From assembly GCF_016808095.1 (NCBI RefSeq), contig NC_068973.1:28576077-28640076 (forward strand): a stretch of 64,000 bases of DNA, given 5' to 3'. Shown piece after piece: positions 36,736 through 50,037 of the stretch. The translations under genes and the position numbers were made by a program. Position 1 is the stretch's first letter, and the number at the start of each line of letters is the position of its first letter. Below the pieces are notes generated by a model. That model did not search any database, was not told where the DNA came from, and saw nothing but the letters and a program-made list of their open reading frames with translations. Origin of the DNA: Vigna angularis. Lineage: Eukaryota; Streptophyta; Magnoliopsida; Fabales; Fabaceae.

Positions 36736-36782
36736 AAAAGGAAATCAATAAGAAGAAAGACATATTAGCTGTAAAGAGAAAC

Positions 36783-37102
36783 ATGGCCGTTTCCAGTGCT
36801 TCATTCAGGGTGGTTACCTTCCTTATCCTCATCATTGCAGCTCTGATGACTGTGGCTTCTTCACAAGTCACTGCTCCAGCTCCTGCCCCAACAAGCGATG
36901 GTATTTCTCTCTATTCTTCTTTCATTGCTTTTTCTATCAACAAATTTCAATACTTAAATAGCTAATTTCTTCTGAAGATTTTTAAAGGGGCACATGCATA
37001 TAGGTAATAAATTGTTCGTATTTTGCAGGCACCACAATTGACCAAGCAGTTGCATATGTTCTAATGCTTTTGGCCTTGGTGCTGACCTATATCATGCATT
37101 GA
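36783..37102 (+). CDS. Arabinogalactan peptide (AG-peptide), GPI-anchored
   Basis: Two exons, 36783-36900 and 37029-37102, join in frame (GAT G|GC ACC) and encode 63 residues. Residues 1 to about 27 are a hydrophobic signal peptide (VVTFLILIIAALMTVASS). The mature peptide begins QVTAPAPAPTSDG, whose Ala-Pro repeats are the usual sites of proline hydroxylation and arabinogalactan addition. The remainder, GTTIDQAVAYVLMLLALVLTYIMH, is the C-terminal signal replaced by a GPI anchor, with the cleavage site likely around S-D-G. The layout and sequence match the AGP16/20/22/41 group of plant AG-peptides, which sit on the outer face of the plasma membrane and in the wall. Their exact role is poorly known. 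A TATA box and GA-rich leader precede it. Confidence 0.93.
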
Positions 37103-37249
37103 GCCATCAATGGGCTACTGCTTTATTTTTAAATTGATGGATGGTCATTTGGCAAAGAGAGACAGAGGCATTGGAGGACTGGGGAGGGTTAAATTTTATT
37201 CCAATTCGGATCTTATTGTAATATCTTAAGAATTCAATCAGTATCTCCT

Positions 37250-37383
37250 ATTTCTTACTTCTTTCTATCTTAAGTAAAATGTGGATTGCGTAGGAGATCA
37301 AAATTGGTTTTAATCCAAAAAGATAATAACAGCATTACATACGCTTTAAGGTTACAGGATAATTTTTTTATATAATATTTTTT

Positions 37384-37454
<71 letters not shown>

Positions 37455-40400
37455 ATAATTTAAAATTATTTTTTTAATGTTTATTTTTATTTTTTTAATG
37501 CTTTCTTCTATTTTTGAAACTGGGAAAATTATATATATCAACTAAAAGATCAATCACATAATTAATAAAATTAATTTTATAATAAATGATAAAGAAAACG
37601 TAATAAATATTTCATGTTATTCTTACAAATTCTAAAAAAATTAAAATAACTTACTCATTATTTTTAATGATTTAACATATTTTAATTCTTTTTATCTTAA
37701 AACATATTGATTCTAATTATTATAATATATAAATCATTACGAATATTATTATTATCATAATTTTTATCGCCAAAATTCATTCACATTTAATCATTGAAAA
37801 AAATCACGGATTTGGAATGTAAAAATAATTTTATATTATTAATGCATCACCGTTAAACATTTTTTATACACAAAACAACTTTTCAAAAATATAATAAAAC
37901 AATCTATCTTAAGTACAAAATTAAATAAATACTAAATTTATTATTTGTATAATATAAGAAGATATCTTATCTAAGAATAAGTTCTTTTATTTTTGTTATT
38001 TTTCTTCTTCTTCGTTGTTCCTTATGATCCTTATTATTCTTTGTAAATTGTTTTTACTCAAATTCTTTCTATTTTAAATTTTGACTCTACAAGTATTTCC
38101 AAGTTTTTATAGTTTTATTAGACAAAAACATGTTATTATTTTAACTAATTAGTTCTGGCATTTGTGTCAAGCTTTATTTTGGTAATGTTTTATTAGGTTT
38201 TGGTGTATTTTTAACTTTTTTTTAGTATTGTTTAAGATCAAACAATAAAATGAGAAACTATTTTGAATTAAAAATAAATTTAATTTTGATTCACTGAGAC
38301 AAAAAAAGGGCTATAAAGTCATCAATGCAATGAAGTCAATGTAAAAGATGACACATGACATTTTTTATAAAATAAAATGACAACTTTTGACGTCGATCCC
38401 TCTACTAAAAAAACATTTATTGGTTATTTGACGTTAGCCCCTTTATCCAACATCCAAAAATATCGGTCCTTCACTTATCTAACGTCTAAATGGTTTTAAA
38501 ACATTAAAAAATCTAGCATGAAGACCATTTCTCTACACTGTTTCTTCGCGCTTTATCTTCCTAAGCGAAATCAGCATTTGCTAGGACGCAAGACGATGCC
38601 CAAAGTTGAGTTTTGCTTCATTTTACTCAAATGCATATTCCTATGTTGACTCAATTGTGATTTTTAGTTCATTTTAACCAACTGTTTTCATGCATGGAGT
38701 GCGTTTTGAACATTTTTGAGTCGTGAGGAGTTATCCATTTCCCATCATCAGCGACTTCTCCTCCTCCACTGTCCAATGTCGGTTTTGAAAACATATCCTC
38801 CAATTTTGCGAACCAAAGCTTGGATACACAGTTAGTTTGACTTATAGCTTGCATTTCATTTTGGTTCCCATTATTTTATTTATCTTGATCAAATTGTTTT
38901 AGTAATTTGAGAAAAAAAAATTGAAGAAGTTTTTTTAAGTGTTTAGTATTAAATATTTAGTTTTTATCTTAGTTTTAATATGAATATTTAATTTTATTAG
39001 TTTTATATTAGTACGTGAGTTTTAATTAATATTATTATATATAGGGTGTTAATTATTAAATTTAATTGTTAGTTTTTATTGTTATCTAATTGATTTTAAA
39101 TTTATTAGATGTGGAAGGTTTATATAATTTAGATTTATTAGATGTGTTCGAAACTTGATTTGATATTGTTTAAAGGTCATTGTGCATGGTAAGGGTCATT
39201 AACAATTAATAATCATCATTCTAAGACAATGCATAGTTGTATGATTTTGTTCCTTGTATAAGAAGATAAAAAATGATTTGAAATTCATGTTACAAACGTG
39301 AGTGTTATTTTTTTTCATATCATTTACTTAATTATATTAATACTAACCTATGTTTCGAATTTAACTAGAGTTGTGGATAAGCCCAGAGAACAACAAATTC
39401 AAGTATATATCCACAAGTTGGAACTCATTCATAAATTATTAATTTCTACATGTAATTTATGACATTGATTTGTGATTATTTTTTTTGTCATGTTTAATGT
39501 AAGAAGCTAAAAGACTCATGAGAATATGGCTATTATGTCATGTTGGATAAAAGTGGACATTGTGATATTTTTATAATAAATAAGAAAACTTGTTATACTC
39601 GATCTAATTATAACCACTATAGAAAGTGAACATAGTGGTATGTTTGTAATAAATAAGAAAATTTTTTATACAAGTTCTAATCATAACTGGTATAAGATAT
39701 AATTTCTTATAGGGTGTTCCCGTGTTCTCATACTCATATAGAGAATAAGGTTTAGATGGTGAAAGTCGAAGGATGTTATCAAAATCTTGTGAGATCATGT
39801 GATACGAATATATTATGATTGTGAGAATTTTATTAATATGATCACTCGTAAATAGAAGTGTCATATTCAATAAGGTATGGTTACATTGAGTTTGAATCCA
39901 AAGAGTGAAGTTATCTTGATTCTACTAAACTCTCATATTCATATAGAGAATGTGGTTTAGGTGGTGAAAGTTGAAAGAGGTTCTCAGTTTGCAGAATCAA
40001 TATTAAATAATACCGTGACTTAAAGGATGGAAAAGAATTAACCTTGTCATAGTGGTTTGGGATAAGAATGATGAGTTTTGTATAAGGATAATGTTGTTGT
40101 TGATGTTAAATTTAATGTGGAAAAAATTCATGACAAGTGCATGGCTAGAATCAGTATTTAACTAGATCATGTTAAAGTTTTAATAGATGATTACAATTGT
40201 ATGAATGATATGATGTGATTTATTGACGGATAAAACTCAATTATCCTAAATAATAGTGTTTTGTTGCTCACATGCAATGATTGTATCTATATATGTTCAA
40301 ATTGTATACGAAAATAGAGAATCAGACAAATGTCTTTGTAGAAGATACTATAGATGATGGTGATGAACATATGTAAAACTTCAAATATGATTATGAGAAA

Positions 40401-42021
40401 TTAAAATATATGTATACTTTACAAAAATTATAATTTTTTTAAGGATTGAATATACATTATTTTTTTGTATTAATCAAAGAATCAAATTAGAAGTCGTTAC
40501 AAAAAGTATTGTAGACTCTAACAACTTGAAATAATTTATTTTCTGTATATTTAGCTGTGATTTTGATTGAATTTAAAGGTGTTAGGCTTTCAAAATTTTG
40601 TTTGAAATTAATGTTATAATATTTGTGTTGCATGATCTAATTTATTAAAAACAATGTTAAATTTCCAAGAATGTGGTTTGTAAAATAATGTGCATTCCAC
40701 TGCTTTTGCTGGATTTTACATAATTCTCTCAATAGATGATAGTTTTCCTAATGAATGTAAATTCAAGAATAATGAATTTACTTTTACTAAAAAAAAAGTG
40801 TTATTGGTTCGTAACTTCCACACTTTAGTATAAGAGAAGTTAAAAAATAAAAAATTGACTAATATATGTCTTTAAATAAAAAAATGGACTAACTTTAGCA
40901 AGTAAAAAATAACAAGTTACTAATGTAAACAAGTTAGGGAAACCGATATGTTACTAGAATTGTAAAGTGTGTTAAGACATGTTTGTGATATGATTATCAT
41001 GGAGTTTGATGAAAGGATTTAACTTAAGTTTGAAATACAGAAAACTACAAAAATAAGTGTGGAGAAAATCACAAATTTATCGATTTAACAAGAGAAAAGA
41101 TTAAAGACAAAATCACGCTTTTAACAAAAAAATAATTTTGATTTATATACTTGATTAAAGTTTGTAAATTAGGTTCGGGTTAACATTGTAATAAATCTAA
41201 GTTTGCATTAAAATTAAGTTTGCACACTTGTTTGTACAAAAACTAAGTTTTCAAGCAAAATTGTAATATTAAAGATATTTTTTTTAAAGACAATCACACA
41301 CATCATAAAACTGAGTTTTCAAATTTAACACATGTTATTCTTAAACCACAAATATTCTTTTATACAAAGAAAATGTTTTCGAATAAAAACATGTAGAACA
41401 TGTAAGACACTTTACAAAGGTCTATGCATTTTGAATTCGACATTTTTACTTAAACGAAATTATAAATGCAATATGTGAATCAATCACCACTTGATTTATC
41501 AATTACTTTACAAACTAAAATTGAGTGCTTTGGTAGTCATGGTTAAAATGTAAAGAGTTATCATATTGCATTTTATTTATAGAAGTAATTTTTTTCCTTA
41601 TGCATGACGGGCCTATATGTTTCTCTGAAATAGTATTCCAGTCAATTCTTCAAGCACCCTATAAAAAGGATATTCCAAAGTGTATTTTTTACATTTTATT
41701 ATAGTAAAGAAGAAAACTATGCTAAGATTTGATTTTTCACATTTGGAGATTTTTGAGAGGAACAAAAAAGTTTCAATCAGTTCATATTGAACTTAAATCA
41801 ATTTTTTCTTCTAAGTAGAATCTCAACTGAAACAAAACTTCTGCTTGTCAAAATCAATTTACAAGGATAAAAAAAAAACTCAAAAAACCTAAGAGTTTGT
41901 CCTATGCCGATCATTTTCCTATTGAATTGTGTTCCAAAATGTTAATATTGCTGAATCTCCAAAACTTTGGATAAAAAAATGGTTTTGCAGCAAGAAAGTT
42001 GGGAAAATAAGAAGGATCCAA
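37250..42021. other. AT-rich intergenic DNA, no supported gene
   Basis: A long TA microsatellite lies at 37389-37451. Near 38385-38500 the phrases 'gacgtcgatccctctact' and 'gacgttagcccc' recall the subterminal motif of the CACTA-like element at 12.7 kb and may be a fragment of a related element. Between 39540 and 39980 there are short diverged repeats: 'taataaataagaaaa' about 80 bp apart, and 'catatagagaat...ggtttag.tggtgaaagt' at about 39735 and 39935. No coding frame longer than about 90 codons with recognisable content was seen. Confidence 0.5.
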
Positions 42022-45000
42022 TCATGATGATGTGTTGTAGTGATGAAGACCAAACTTGACAACTTCGTAAAACGAAATCACTAATCCAACAGAAGGCCCT
42101 AATCGACAAACTCGTGGACCAAAACCTGCAAACAATCCTTTCAAGCCTCCATCTCTGAAAATTTTGTTTAAATTAAACATATCAGTACGTTATAATTTAT
42201 ATCAAATTCAAACAATGTTCTCAACGCTTGGAATCCAAACTATGGCATACCTCCACACATCCATTAATGTTTGTCTCGTCGTCATTTTCAATGCCTTCAT
42301 ATGATCCTTCTACAATTTTATTTTGAAAATATTACATAAGAATAAAATCAACTTATCAAACATATATATGAAACGTTATCTCATTAATACAAATAGTTGT
42401 TTAAGAAAATAGAGCACAAACGAGGTAAACAAACCTCTATCTGTCTTCGAGTCTTTGCAACATCTAAAGGACATGTAACTCCAGCTGCTAAAGTTCCAGC
42501 AACAAAGCCAGCTCCGAAATTTGCTCCAAGAACACTAAACACATTAGCCTCATCGTGTCTAACAAAACTAAGAAGTTTCCTTCTAGTCTGCAATGCAAGA
42601 GTAATTGGCATTACAAAACAAAGCTAAAGAATAACAGATGATTCATGAAAGAAACTCACTGGTTCAAGTGTGGACCAACAAATGGCAGAGAAGGGTACAT
42701 CACGAGCAAGTTGAGCTCCCATGCCAGTCCACAAAAGACGATAACCTCTCACTGTCATCATTATCTAATAATTCTCTTAGCATTTTACCTTATTAATTTT
42801 TATATTTTTATAGCCTTGTTATCTTTAAGAAAAAATATATTTTAACATAGATTTTTTTGATAATATTTTGATATGGTACATTACATGTGTTATTTTTCTA
42901 CTAACATGTGTGATGTCTTAAAATCTTGTCAACATCATTGTGTAACTTTGATGAGAGTTTGCCGAGAAAACTTAAGGACTTACAATTACTTTGTGGATTA
43001 TTTGTGCTTTTGACATGCGACATAACACCAAGCAGGGTCTGAAACACTCCAGGAGGCTTTTTATCAATTTCAGTCACTTTAAATGCCTACATCCAAAATC
43101 AATAAATGAAAACCCCATAATTCTCCAAACAAAAACAACGAGAACATATATAACTTGAAGTTCAACATAATAAGCATTATGCATAAGAAAAGATTCGAGA
43201 GTCTAAAATAAAACTTATAGAACACTATTAACTTTTTAAAAAATTAAAATATATAATAGAGCATACAAAATGAATTAAATGATGAAACATTTGTTACAAT
43301 AGAATAATACACAATTTTAGTCCATGTTTGGATTTTTAAAAATATGAAACGTGACATGGTAGAAAGGACTGCAACACAATACAATGAAAGGGACAAGAAC
43401 ATAATAAAACAAAGACATGATTGTATTATTTAGATATTTTATAATAAATTGGAACCAAAATTCCTATTCCATCTTTTGAATGACAATGGAATGACATTAA
43501 TCGTAAAGTTATTAAAAAGATTTGGCAGAACAAGACAGATTGGATAGTGAAAGCACGTACTGGCCTTCTCAATAGGCCAACCACAACTAAGAAAGTTGAA
43601 GGTTGAATGATCACGAAAAAAATTGACAAGCACAAAACAATTATTATTACTAAAACCATAATTTTTTATTAAATTGTAGAGATAATTAAATAACATGAAA
43701 TCGGTTCCTTTAGGTTTTATATATCCTAATTTTTCAATCCAAACAACATTGAAATAAGTTGTCACTCTAGTCCACTAACTTTTCATCGATCCAAACATTG
43801 TAAGACTGTGCATTAGGCCTCCAAATAAACAAATAAATAAATAATTAGACACAATGAAAATTTAGGATAAATGTCATTAGAAATTGGAATTGGGCAATGA
43901 TAAATCATGACAACATTGACTCAGCATAATGACATTGAAATACATAAAAAGTAAATTCTGCATTATTGACATGTATACCTTCTCACAGACAAATATAGCA
44001 GTAACTGTGACTCAAACAAACACTTGACGAATATAAAAACTCAAAAAAGCCACAACCATCCCACATTGGGTGCCAAAATATATGTTGTAAATACCTGCAT
44101 ACGAGTTCTAGCAAGTTCAATAGGATAGCAAGTTGCACAAGCTAGAGAGCGCGCCAATGAACCAGCCGCTAATGGTACATAAGGAACTGTAGTTGGAGCA
44201 TTTTTTTCTGTGAAATCCTCCAACCAATTGCGTAATATATCATAGCAAGGAAGGTAAATTCCTACCTGATTTGAGCACACAAAAGTTGTCAGTCATTTTC
44301 TTTGTATTAACACATCAATAAATCTCCGTTGATTGAAAATGTAAACCTACGTACAGTTGGTACTGCAAGAGCCAGGCCAGCATTTGTGCCTCTCCACAGC
44401 TTAGCAACTCCCTCCTGCAATACCAAATTGGCATTGAATAATATGTATCTATATTTTTAAAAATAAATATGGAGTGAACATAACATAAATGAAAACTTCA
44501 AGCACACAAGTTCTCAATACACGCATATGATGATGACTTCAACCCATGAAATAAACCACCAACCTGATGTATAATTTTGTAGATGACATCCAATGTTCCT
44601 TTGTAGCGAAAGCACTCAGGAGGACAGATGGACACTGTTCCTTGGATTCCAGCCCGGTGGCATGATGGAGAACACCTTAAATCAGCAAACATCTAAGAAT
44701 AACATTGATGATACCAAATTAATTCTACAAGTCTATTGAGGAAAATGTTATATACATTTTTTATTTTAGCGAGTAAACAACTGAGTTGGATTCAAAACCA
44801 AGAAAAATCATTCAACCAGACAACCTCTAAAGAAAATGAAGCATTGCAGTAGTTTGTTTTGTAGATAGACATAACAGCAAAAATTTATGTTCCTTGCGTA
44901 CCATATTTGGGCCAAAACAAGCCATTCTACTGGTCATATTACTGAGTGGATGAGAATATGGAACCCCTGCTGCTTGTGCTTGCAACCTTGTCTGATACAT

Positions 45001-45595
45001 GGGAAAAACAAATCATAGTACACCAATAATTGGAAGTAATGAAACTTAAACACTACTGTATATCATCAATCATCTGATAGCACCTACAATTTTTCTTTGC
45101 TCTCTTCCTATTATATTATATAATTTACCCTATTTTCCCGTTTCTTGGTGTCCATGAATGATTTCCGAATAATTAATCCGAACACACGAAAAGAAAGAAA
45201 AAGAAATCATAAAGCTATAAGACACCAGGAAAAACCACCTTACGAAATGACACGTACAAGGTATCGACACAAACCGAACATAACTAAACAATTTTGAAGA
45301 CTATCAAAACTACAATTCATCAAGGGTTACGAAGAAGAAATGATAGAGAAAAAACTATGCAGGAGAGATTTCGTTTTGTAACAATAAAATTGAAAAGCAC
45401 CTTGGCAACATCGAGAGGATTGGCAATGATGACTGAAAAGAAGGCGGCGCCTGCAGCAGAGAATGTTCGTTCTGTGATTCCCAAATTTTGAGTTTTGAAT
45501 GCTTTTTGCGATGGAGGAAGAGAAGAACGTTCCCTCAAATTTGTATCCTCATTGTTCATTTCAATTGCAGTTCGCTCGATTTTCTCCGAAGCCAT
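42022..45595 (-). CDS. MTM1: Mitochondrial carrier family protein, MTM1 type
   Basis: Ten exons on the minus strand: 45595-45401, 44991-44902, 44692-44564, 44414-44355, 44265-44095, 43086-42990, 42751-42660, 42587-42435, 42309-42251 and 42154-42022. All have GT-AG introns, keep frame and give 392 residues. Three mitochondrial carrier repeats are visible through their signatures: NPLDVAK (end of exon 1), CYPIELARTRMQ (exon 5) and CPLDVAKTRRQIE (exon 8). The segments SNMTSRMACFGPNM, FADLRCSPSCHRAGIQGTVSICPPECF and LWRGTNAGLALAVPTVGIYLPCYD are those of plant and yeast MTM1. MTM1 lies in the mitochondrial inner membrane and is needed for manganese loading of the mitochondrial superoxide dismutase; its substrate is debated (pyridoxal phosphate has been proposed). 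The frame is intact, with no stop or damaged splice site. The function is inferred by family. Confidence 0.93.
43324..43798. mobile_element. Possible MITE in intron 5 of the carrier gene
   Basis: The intron between 43087 and 44094 contains inverted termini atgtttggat (43324-43333) and atccaaacat (43789-43798), about 475 bp apart. Such ends occur in small non-autonomous DNA transposons of plants. A target duplication was not confirmed. Confidence 0.35.
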
Positions 45596-46168
45596 CCCGA
45601 CAAATTTTGGATTCGCTTTGAATCCTTATTCTACTACTTTTTTTTTCTCTTTATGATTCAATGGTAAATGATGACTCAAATGGCTATGTATTTTTTTATT
45701 AATAGTAATTAGTGAAATTATGCACTCCAAAAATAAACATTGTTTTGTGTGCTATTTTAGTTGGAAGAAAATCAACGTAAAAATATTAAAAAGTTGTTGA
45801 ATATAGAGCAGAAGAGTGAGAGGGGCTTACGTGAAGGGCCTATATACTTGTTGAAAAGCTTGGATACGTCCTTTTATAGACAGAATAAACCCTAGAAAAT
45901 GGATGTGCTATGTAAATATTAAAACTGTCTCCACCTTTAGGTTTTGGAGTGTTGTGTTGCCGTGCAACTAACCACAACCAGTACAGTCTGCAATACATTC
46001 TTAAACTTCTCCACTGCATCAAGGTGTAACTTTAGGTCTGAATTGTTTTAGGTCTGTACATATTAGGAAGGAGGTGTTTATTTTGCATTTTGAAATTTGT
46101 GAATTTGGAAATATTTATTTCCATATTCATTATAAAATAATACAAAATGTTATACATTTAATTTTTGG

Positions 46169-46209
<41 letters not shown>

Positions 46210-47418
46210 GTTTACACAAATTTTATTTCCATGTTAAGGAATAAAAATAATACATTTTCAAGAAAATGTAAAAACTTGTTTTTTTATCCATATGTAACTT
46301 TGATTTTATTTTACTTGTATTTTATAAATTTAAAAAGTAGTTCTGAAAATATAAAAATTAACCTAACTTATTTTTTGGTAAATTTTAGAATAACATTCAT
46401 TATAATATTTTTAAAATATGTTTAAATATCCAATATAAGTTTCGAAGGCAAAAGTTTAATTCTTGTTCATCAATCTAGGGATTAAAGATATGTGTAACAA
46501 ATTAGCTGATAAGATAGTTAGTAATAAGTGTTAAATTCCTTAACTTGTTTCAAAATAAGATAACTTTTATTACTTATTAAATTTATAAGTATTTGGTAAA
46601 TTGGTTGATAAATATAAAATGATATAAAACTAAATTAAACTTTTATTTATTTTTTAAAATTTTAATGTCTTTCTTTATTAACTATTTATTTGTGTGTAAA
46701 TTATCATATCAAATTGAGGCACGACTAAAATGGAAGTATTCAAAATACAGCATTAAAAGATCTTCTTAATATTTTTCAACTTGATTACAATTATTTTTTA
46801 AGCATTTAAGCCATTCATAACGACAATAATTAAATCAACAACCAATATTGCGAAATGAAGAATTTATTTACAACCAATAAAAGTATATATAAATGCAAGA
46901 AAAAGCTTCATACCTACTAACAAACCTTTGGATACTCCTTTCAAAGTCTATTGCGAAAATTCATAAAAGAGAATACAATAAACATGGGGTGTAAGGAAGA
47001 TGTTGCTCCTTTTAACAAATATTCTACGACTGAAAATCAACTTGTATTGATGATTAGGTATCTTAAACTATCCTTCATTAAACACTTTTAACGTTGTACA
47101 TTATCTAAATGTTTTTTTTCTCATAACTTATCCTTCCATTTCAACGACTTAGCTTCCTTAATAAGCATCTTTGTTTTATATCGCATTAAAGGTAATAACT
47201 ATTATCAATTTCTTCAATTTAAATTACCAAAAAAAATCAAGAATAATTATTTTTTACATAAATATTGAATAAAAATAATTAAAACATGCCTAACAGCCAT
47301 TCCAAAAATATCTTGATTCTCTAGTGACCAAATATTTGTTAGTCCTATAATTCATCTAATGACTAAACAAATTGAAATTATATAGTAACAACAATTAGAA
47401 GATAACATAAGAATATAT
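45596..47418. other. Upstream region of the carrier gene and intergenic DNA
   Basis: The presumed promoter of the minus-strand carrier gene lies in the first few hundred bases, but no clear TATA box was identified. A TA microsatellite lies at 46173-46205. No other gene was recognised. Confidence 0.45.
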
Positions 47419-48713
47419 CACTAGTATAAGGAAATGGCATCGGTTAATTTTGTTAATAGGATTCGGTTCTGCAACCGAGTCATATTCGGACGATGTAAAA
47501 GAGGGTGGCTTTATGCCTTAGTTATGAACCGGGTTAAAAAGAGACAGGATGATGCCTCGGTTCTTCCATAACTGAGGCAATTGCGTGTTTTTTTTCTTTT
47601 AAACCAATCTACTTCTCCCTCTTCGTTGCACAGTCCAAGCAAGCAAAGGGTTATTGAATTTTTTTCCCTTTCACAGAACCAAATCTCAGAAGATATCCAG
47701 AACCAAATATCAGAATAGCAAAGGGTTATTGAATTTTTTTCCTTTCACAGAACCAAATCTCAGTACATACAAAACCAAATATCAGAATAACACAGAAAAA
47801 TCAACTACACCAACCTTAACAAAATCGCTCCCAAAATAACAGAGAAAAAAAGTATGGGTTTTGATACAATGAGCATTTAGGGAAGAAGAAAAGATTTGGA
47901 AAAGAAGGGAGGTTGCTCGCCACCGCTGCAGGACGCCCTCGCCACGACCTCGCCTGACCTCGCCGCGACCTCGCCTTACCTCGCCGTGACCTCGCCTGAC
48001 CTCGCCGCAACCTCGCTGCAACCTCGCCACGACCTCGCCACCACCTCATCGCCACCTCGCCAAGGAACTTCGTTCAACTCTTAGATCGGTGAACCTCCCA
48101 TCATCTCCAAGGCACCATCTTCTCTGCTCGCCAAACGCCTTAGATTGGCGAGCCTCCCATCATCGCCGCCGCGGTACTCGTCTCCACCATCGTGTCTCCC
48201 CTCCGCTTTCGACGCCGGCCACCATCGCGCCTCCCCTCCGCTTTCGACGCCGGCCACCATCGCGTCTCGTCCTCGCACCGTGGCTGTCAAGTGGGAGAGG
48301 AGAAGAGAGATCGCGCTCTCTCTGTTTCTGCCAGATGAAAATGAAAAAGGGGAGATGAGAGTGAAAGAACCGCTTCGTGTAAAATGAAGAAGCGAATATG
48401 AGATGAAAAAGCGAATATGAGAGTAGGTGAGGTGAGATGAAAAAGTGAATATGAGAGTAGGTGAGGTGTGATTGATTTGACCGGGGTAATAGGCCTCGGT
48501 TCTACCTTTAACCGAGTCAATACGCTAAAATATAATCTCGGTTCCACTTTTAACCGAGTTAATAGCCCAAAACACAGTTTATATGCTTCGGTCCTTACTA
48601 AACCGAGGCATATAAATTCATCAAAAGTACAAAATTGCCACCGCTCTCTCATAGACTTCGGTTTTCCTTAAACCGAAGTATATTGGACGAGTTAAAAAGC
48701 ATAATTTTTACTA

Positions 48714-48716
<3 letters not shown>
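47419..48716. mobile_element. Non-autonomous CACTA-like transposon 3
   Basis: The left end reads CACTAGTATAAGG. The right end reads TTTTTACTAGTA, so the last G expected of ACTAGTG seems to have become A. TAT flanks both sides (47416-47418; 48717-48719), but the right flank is a TA microsatellite, so this match is weak. Subterminal cctcggttc/aaccgagg motifs are frequent near both ends. The interior is GC-rich and full of short tandem repeats: a 75-bp duplication (47643 and 47718), a run of ~13-bp 'acctcgccg' units (47925-48060) and a 35-bp duplication (48195 and 48230). No transposase is seen. Confidence 0.78.
47925..48060 (+). repeat. GC-rich minisatellite 'cgacctcgc'
   Basis: About ten imperfect copies of a 12-13-bp unit such as cgacctcgcctg or cgcgacctcgcc inside CACTA-like element 3. 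It gives long open frames on both strands that are repeats of Arg/Gly or Thr/Ser-Pro type, not evidence of a gene. Confidence 0.85.

Positions 48717-48785
<69 letters not shown>
48716..48785. repeat. TA microsatellite
   Basis: An uninterrupted (TA)n run of about 70 bases directly abuts the right end of CACTA-like element 3. Confidence 0.9.
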
Positions 48786-48787
<2 letters not shown>

Positions 48788-49746
48788 TTTAAAACAAGGA
48801 CTGAAAAAATGTAAAAAAATCATTTTAATACTTCCAACAAATAATGATCACGAGCAATTATAATTAAATAACATCACTTTATGGAATAAAAGTATTCCAA
48901 ATATAAAAAAATCTAAAACCATATTTAAATCATTAGTATAATATAATATTAGTTTACAAATTAAAATAAATGTAAAGTGAGAGAAATATAATTTATTGCA
49001 ACTTAAAACTAAAATGTGCCATACTAATGAAACCAATTATATAAAATACGAGTTGGTTTATTTCAGATTAATCAATTGCGCAAATGTAAAATAAGTTTTA
49101 GGAAAATACACAAATTTTATCTAAAAAAATCATATGCAATTATATAATTGAAAAATGTAAATTACATATTTTTTTATAACTAATTTACATCATCTAAATA
49201 ACAGATAATTTCAAAAAAAATCATGATTTTATCATAATACTCCATGCAGAATAATTAATAAGAAAAAAGTACATCATTGAGTGGGTTTAGGAGTGTCTCT
49301 CAGACTAATCAACTTAATTAAGGCTAGGCTGAATTAGGTTAAGAGTCTTAAACGATAACTACTTGAACTTGAATTTTCGGATTCATTCAAATTAGTTAAG
49401 TAAATGAAGATGAAGTGAATTGAAAATAAATGACAACAAATTGCTGAAAATTAAGTGGACGTATTAAATGAAATATTTAATTGACAAAGAATTTAAATGT
49501 ATAAAGTAAATTGTTGAAATGAAATGGATGAATTTAAATTAAGTGGTAAAAAAACATAATAACTTTAAACAAAAACAAGTGATTGAAATCGAAAAATTAT
49601 AATTGATTTTGTAAACATAACAAAAACTTGCTTCGTACGCAATTAACTCTTTAATATGTGATGAATGTTTGAGATCTTACACAAGTGTGAAGTTTCAACT
49701 CTTGTTATACTACATATGTATTTATATACAGTCAATTACTAACTAT
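48786..49746. other. AT-rich intergenic DNA, no gene seen
   Basis: No recognisable frame or repeat termini before the target duplication of the Mutator-like element at 49747. Confidence 0.45.
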
Positions 49747-49755
49747 TAATAATAA

Positions 49756-49999
49756 GGTTTAATTGCTTCCTTTGTCCCCAGTTTAGTTGAATTGTGTCAA
49801 ATTCATCCTCATTTTTAAAAAAGTTTCATTGTCGTTCTCACGTGGTGTAAAAGTGTCAATTGAATCCAAACATAGAAAAAATTTGTGTCAATGTAGTCAT
49901 CTCCGTTAAATACACACTAACGGTGTTAAGTGGCTGATTATTTGGCACTAGAGAATTAAAACGTGGCAAATGAGTCACAGTTTCCCCTTTACTCCCCAA
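49756..49999 (+). repeat. Left terminal inverted repeat of the Pack-MULE
   Basis: It matches the reverse complement of 51066-51309 with only scattered differences (for example cacgtgg versus tacatgg near 49840). Confidence 0.85.
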
Positions 50000-50037
50000 A
50001 CAACAGAGACAACAAGTTCAGATACTGTTAAGCCCAA

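Noticed and set aside
47782..48390. Arg/Gly-rich and Thr/Ser/Pro-rich frames on both strands
   Set aside because: They are by-products of the GC-rich minisatellite in CACTA-like element 3.
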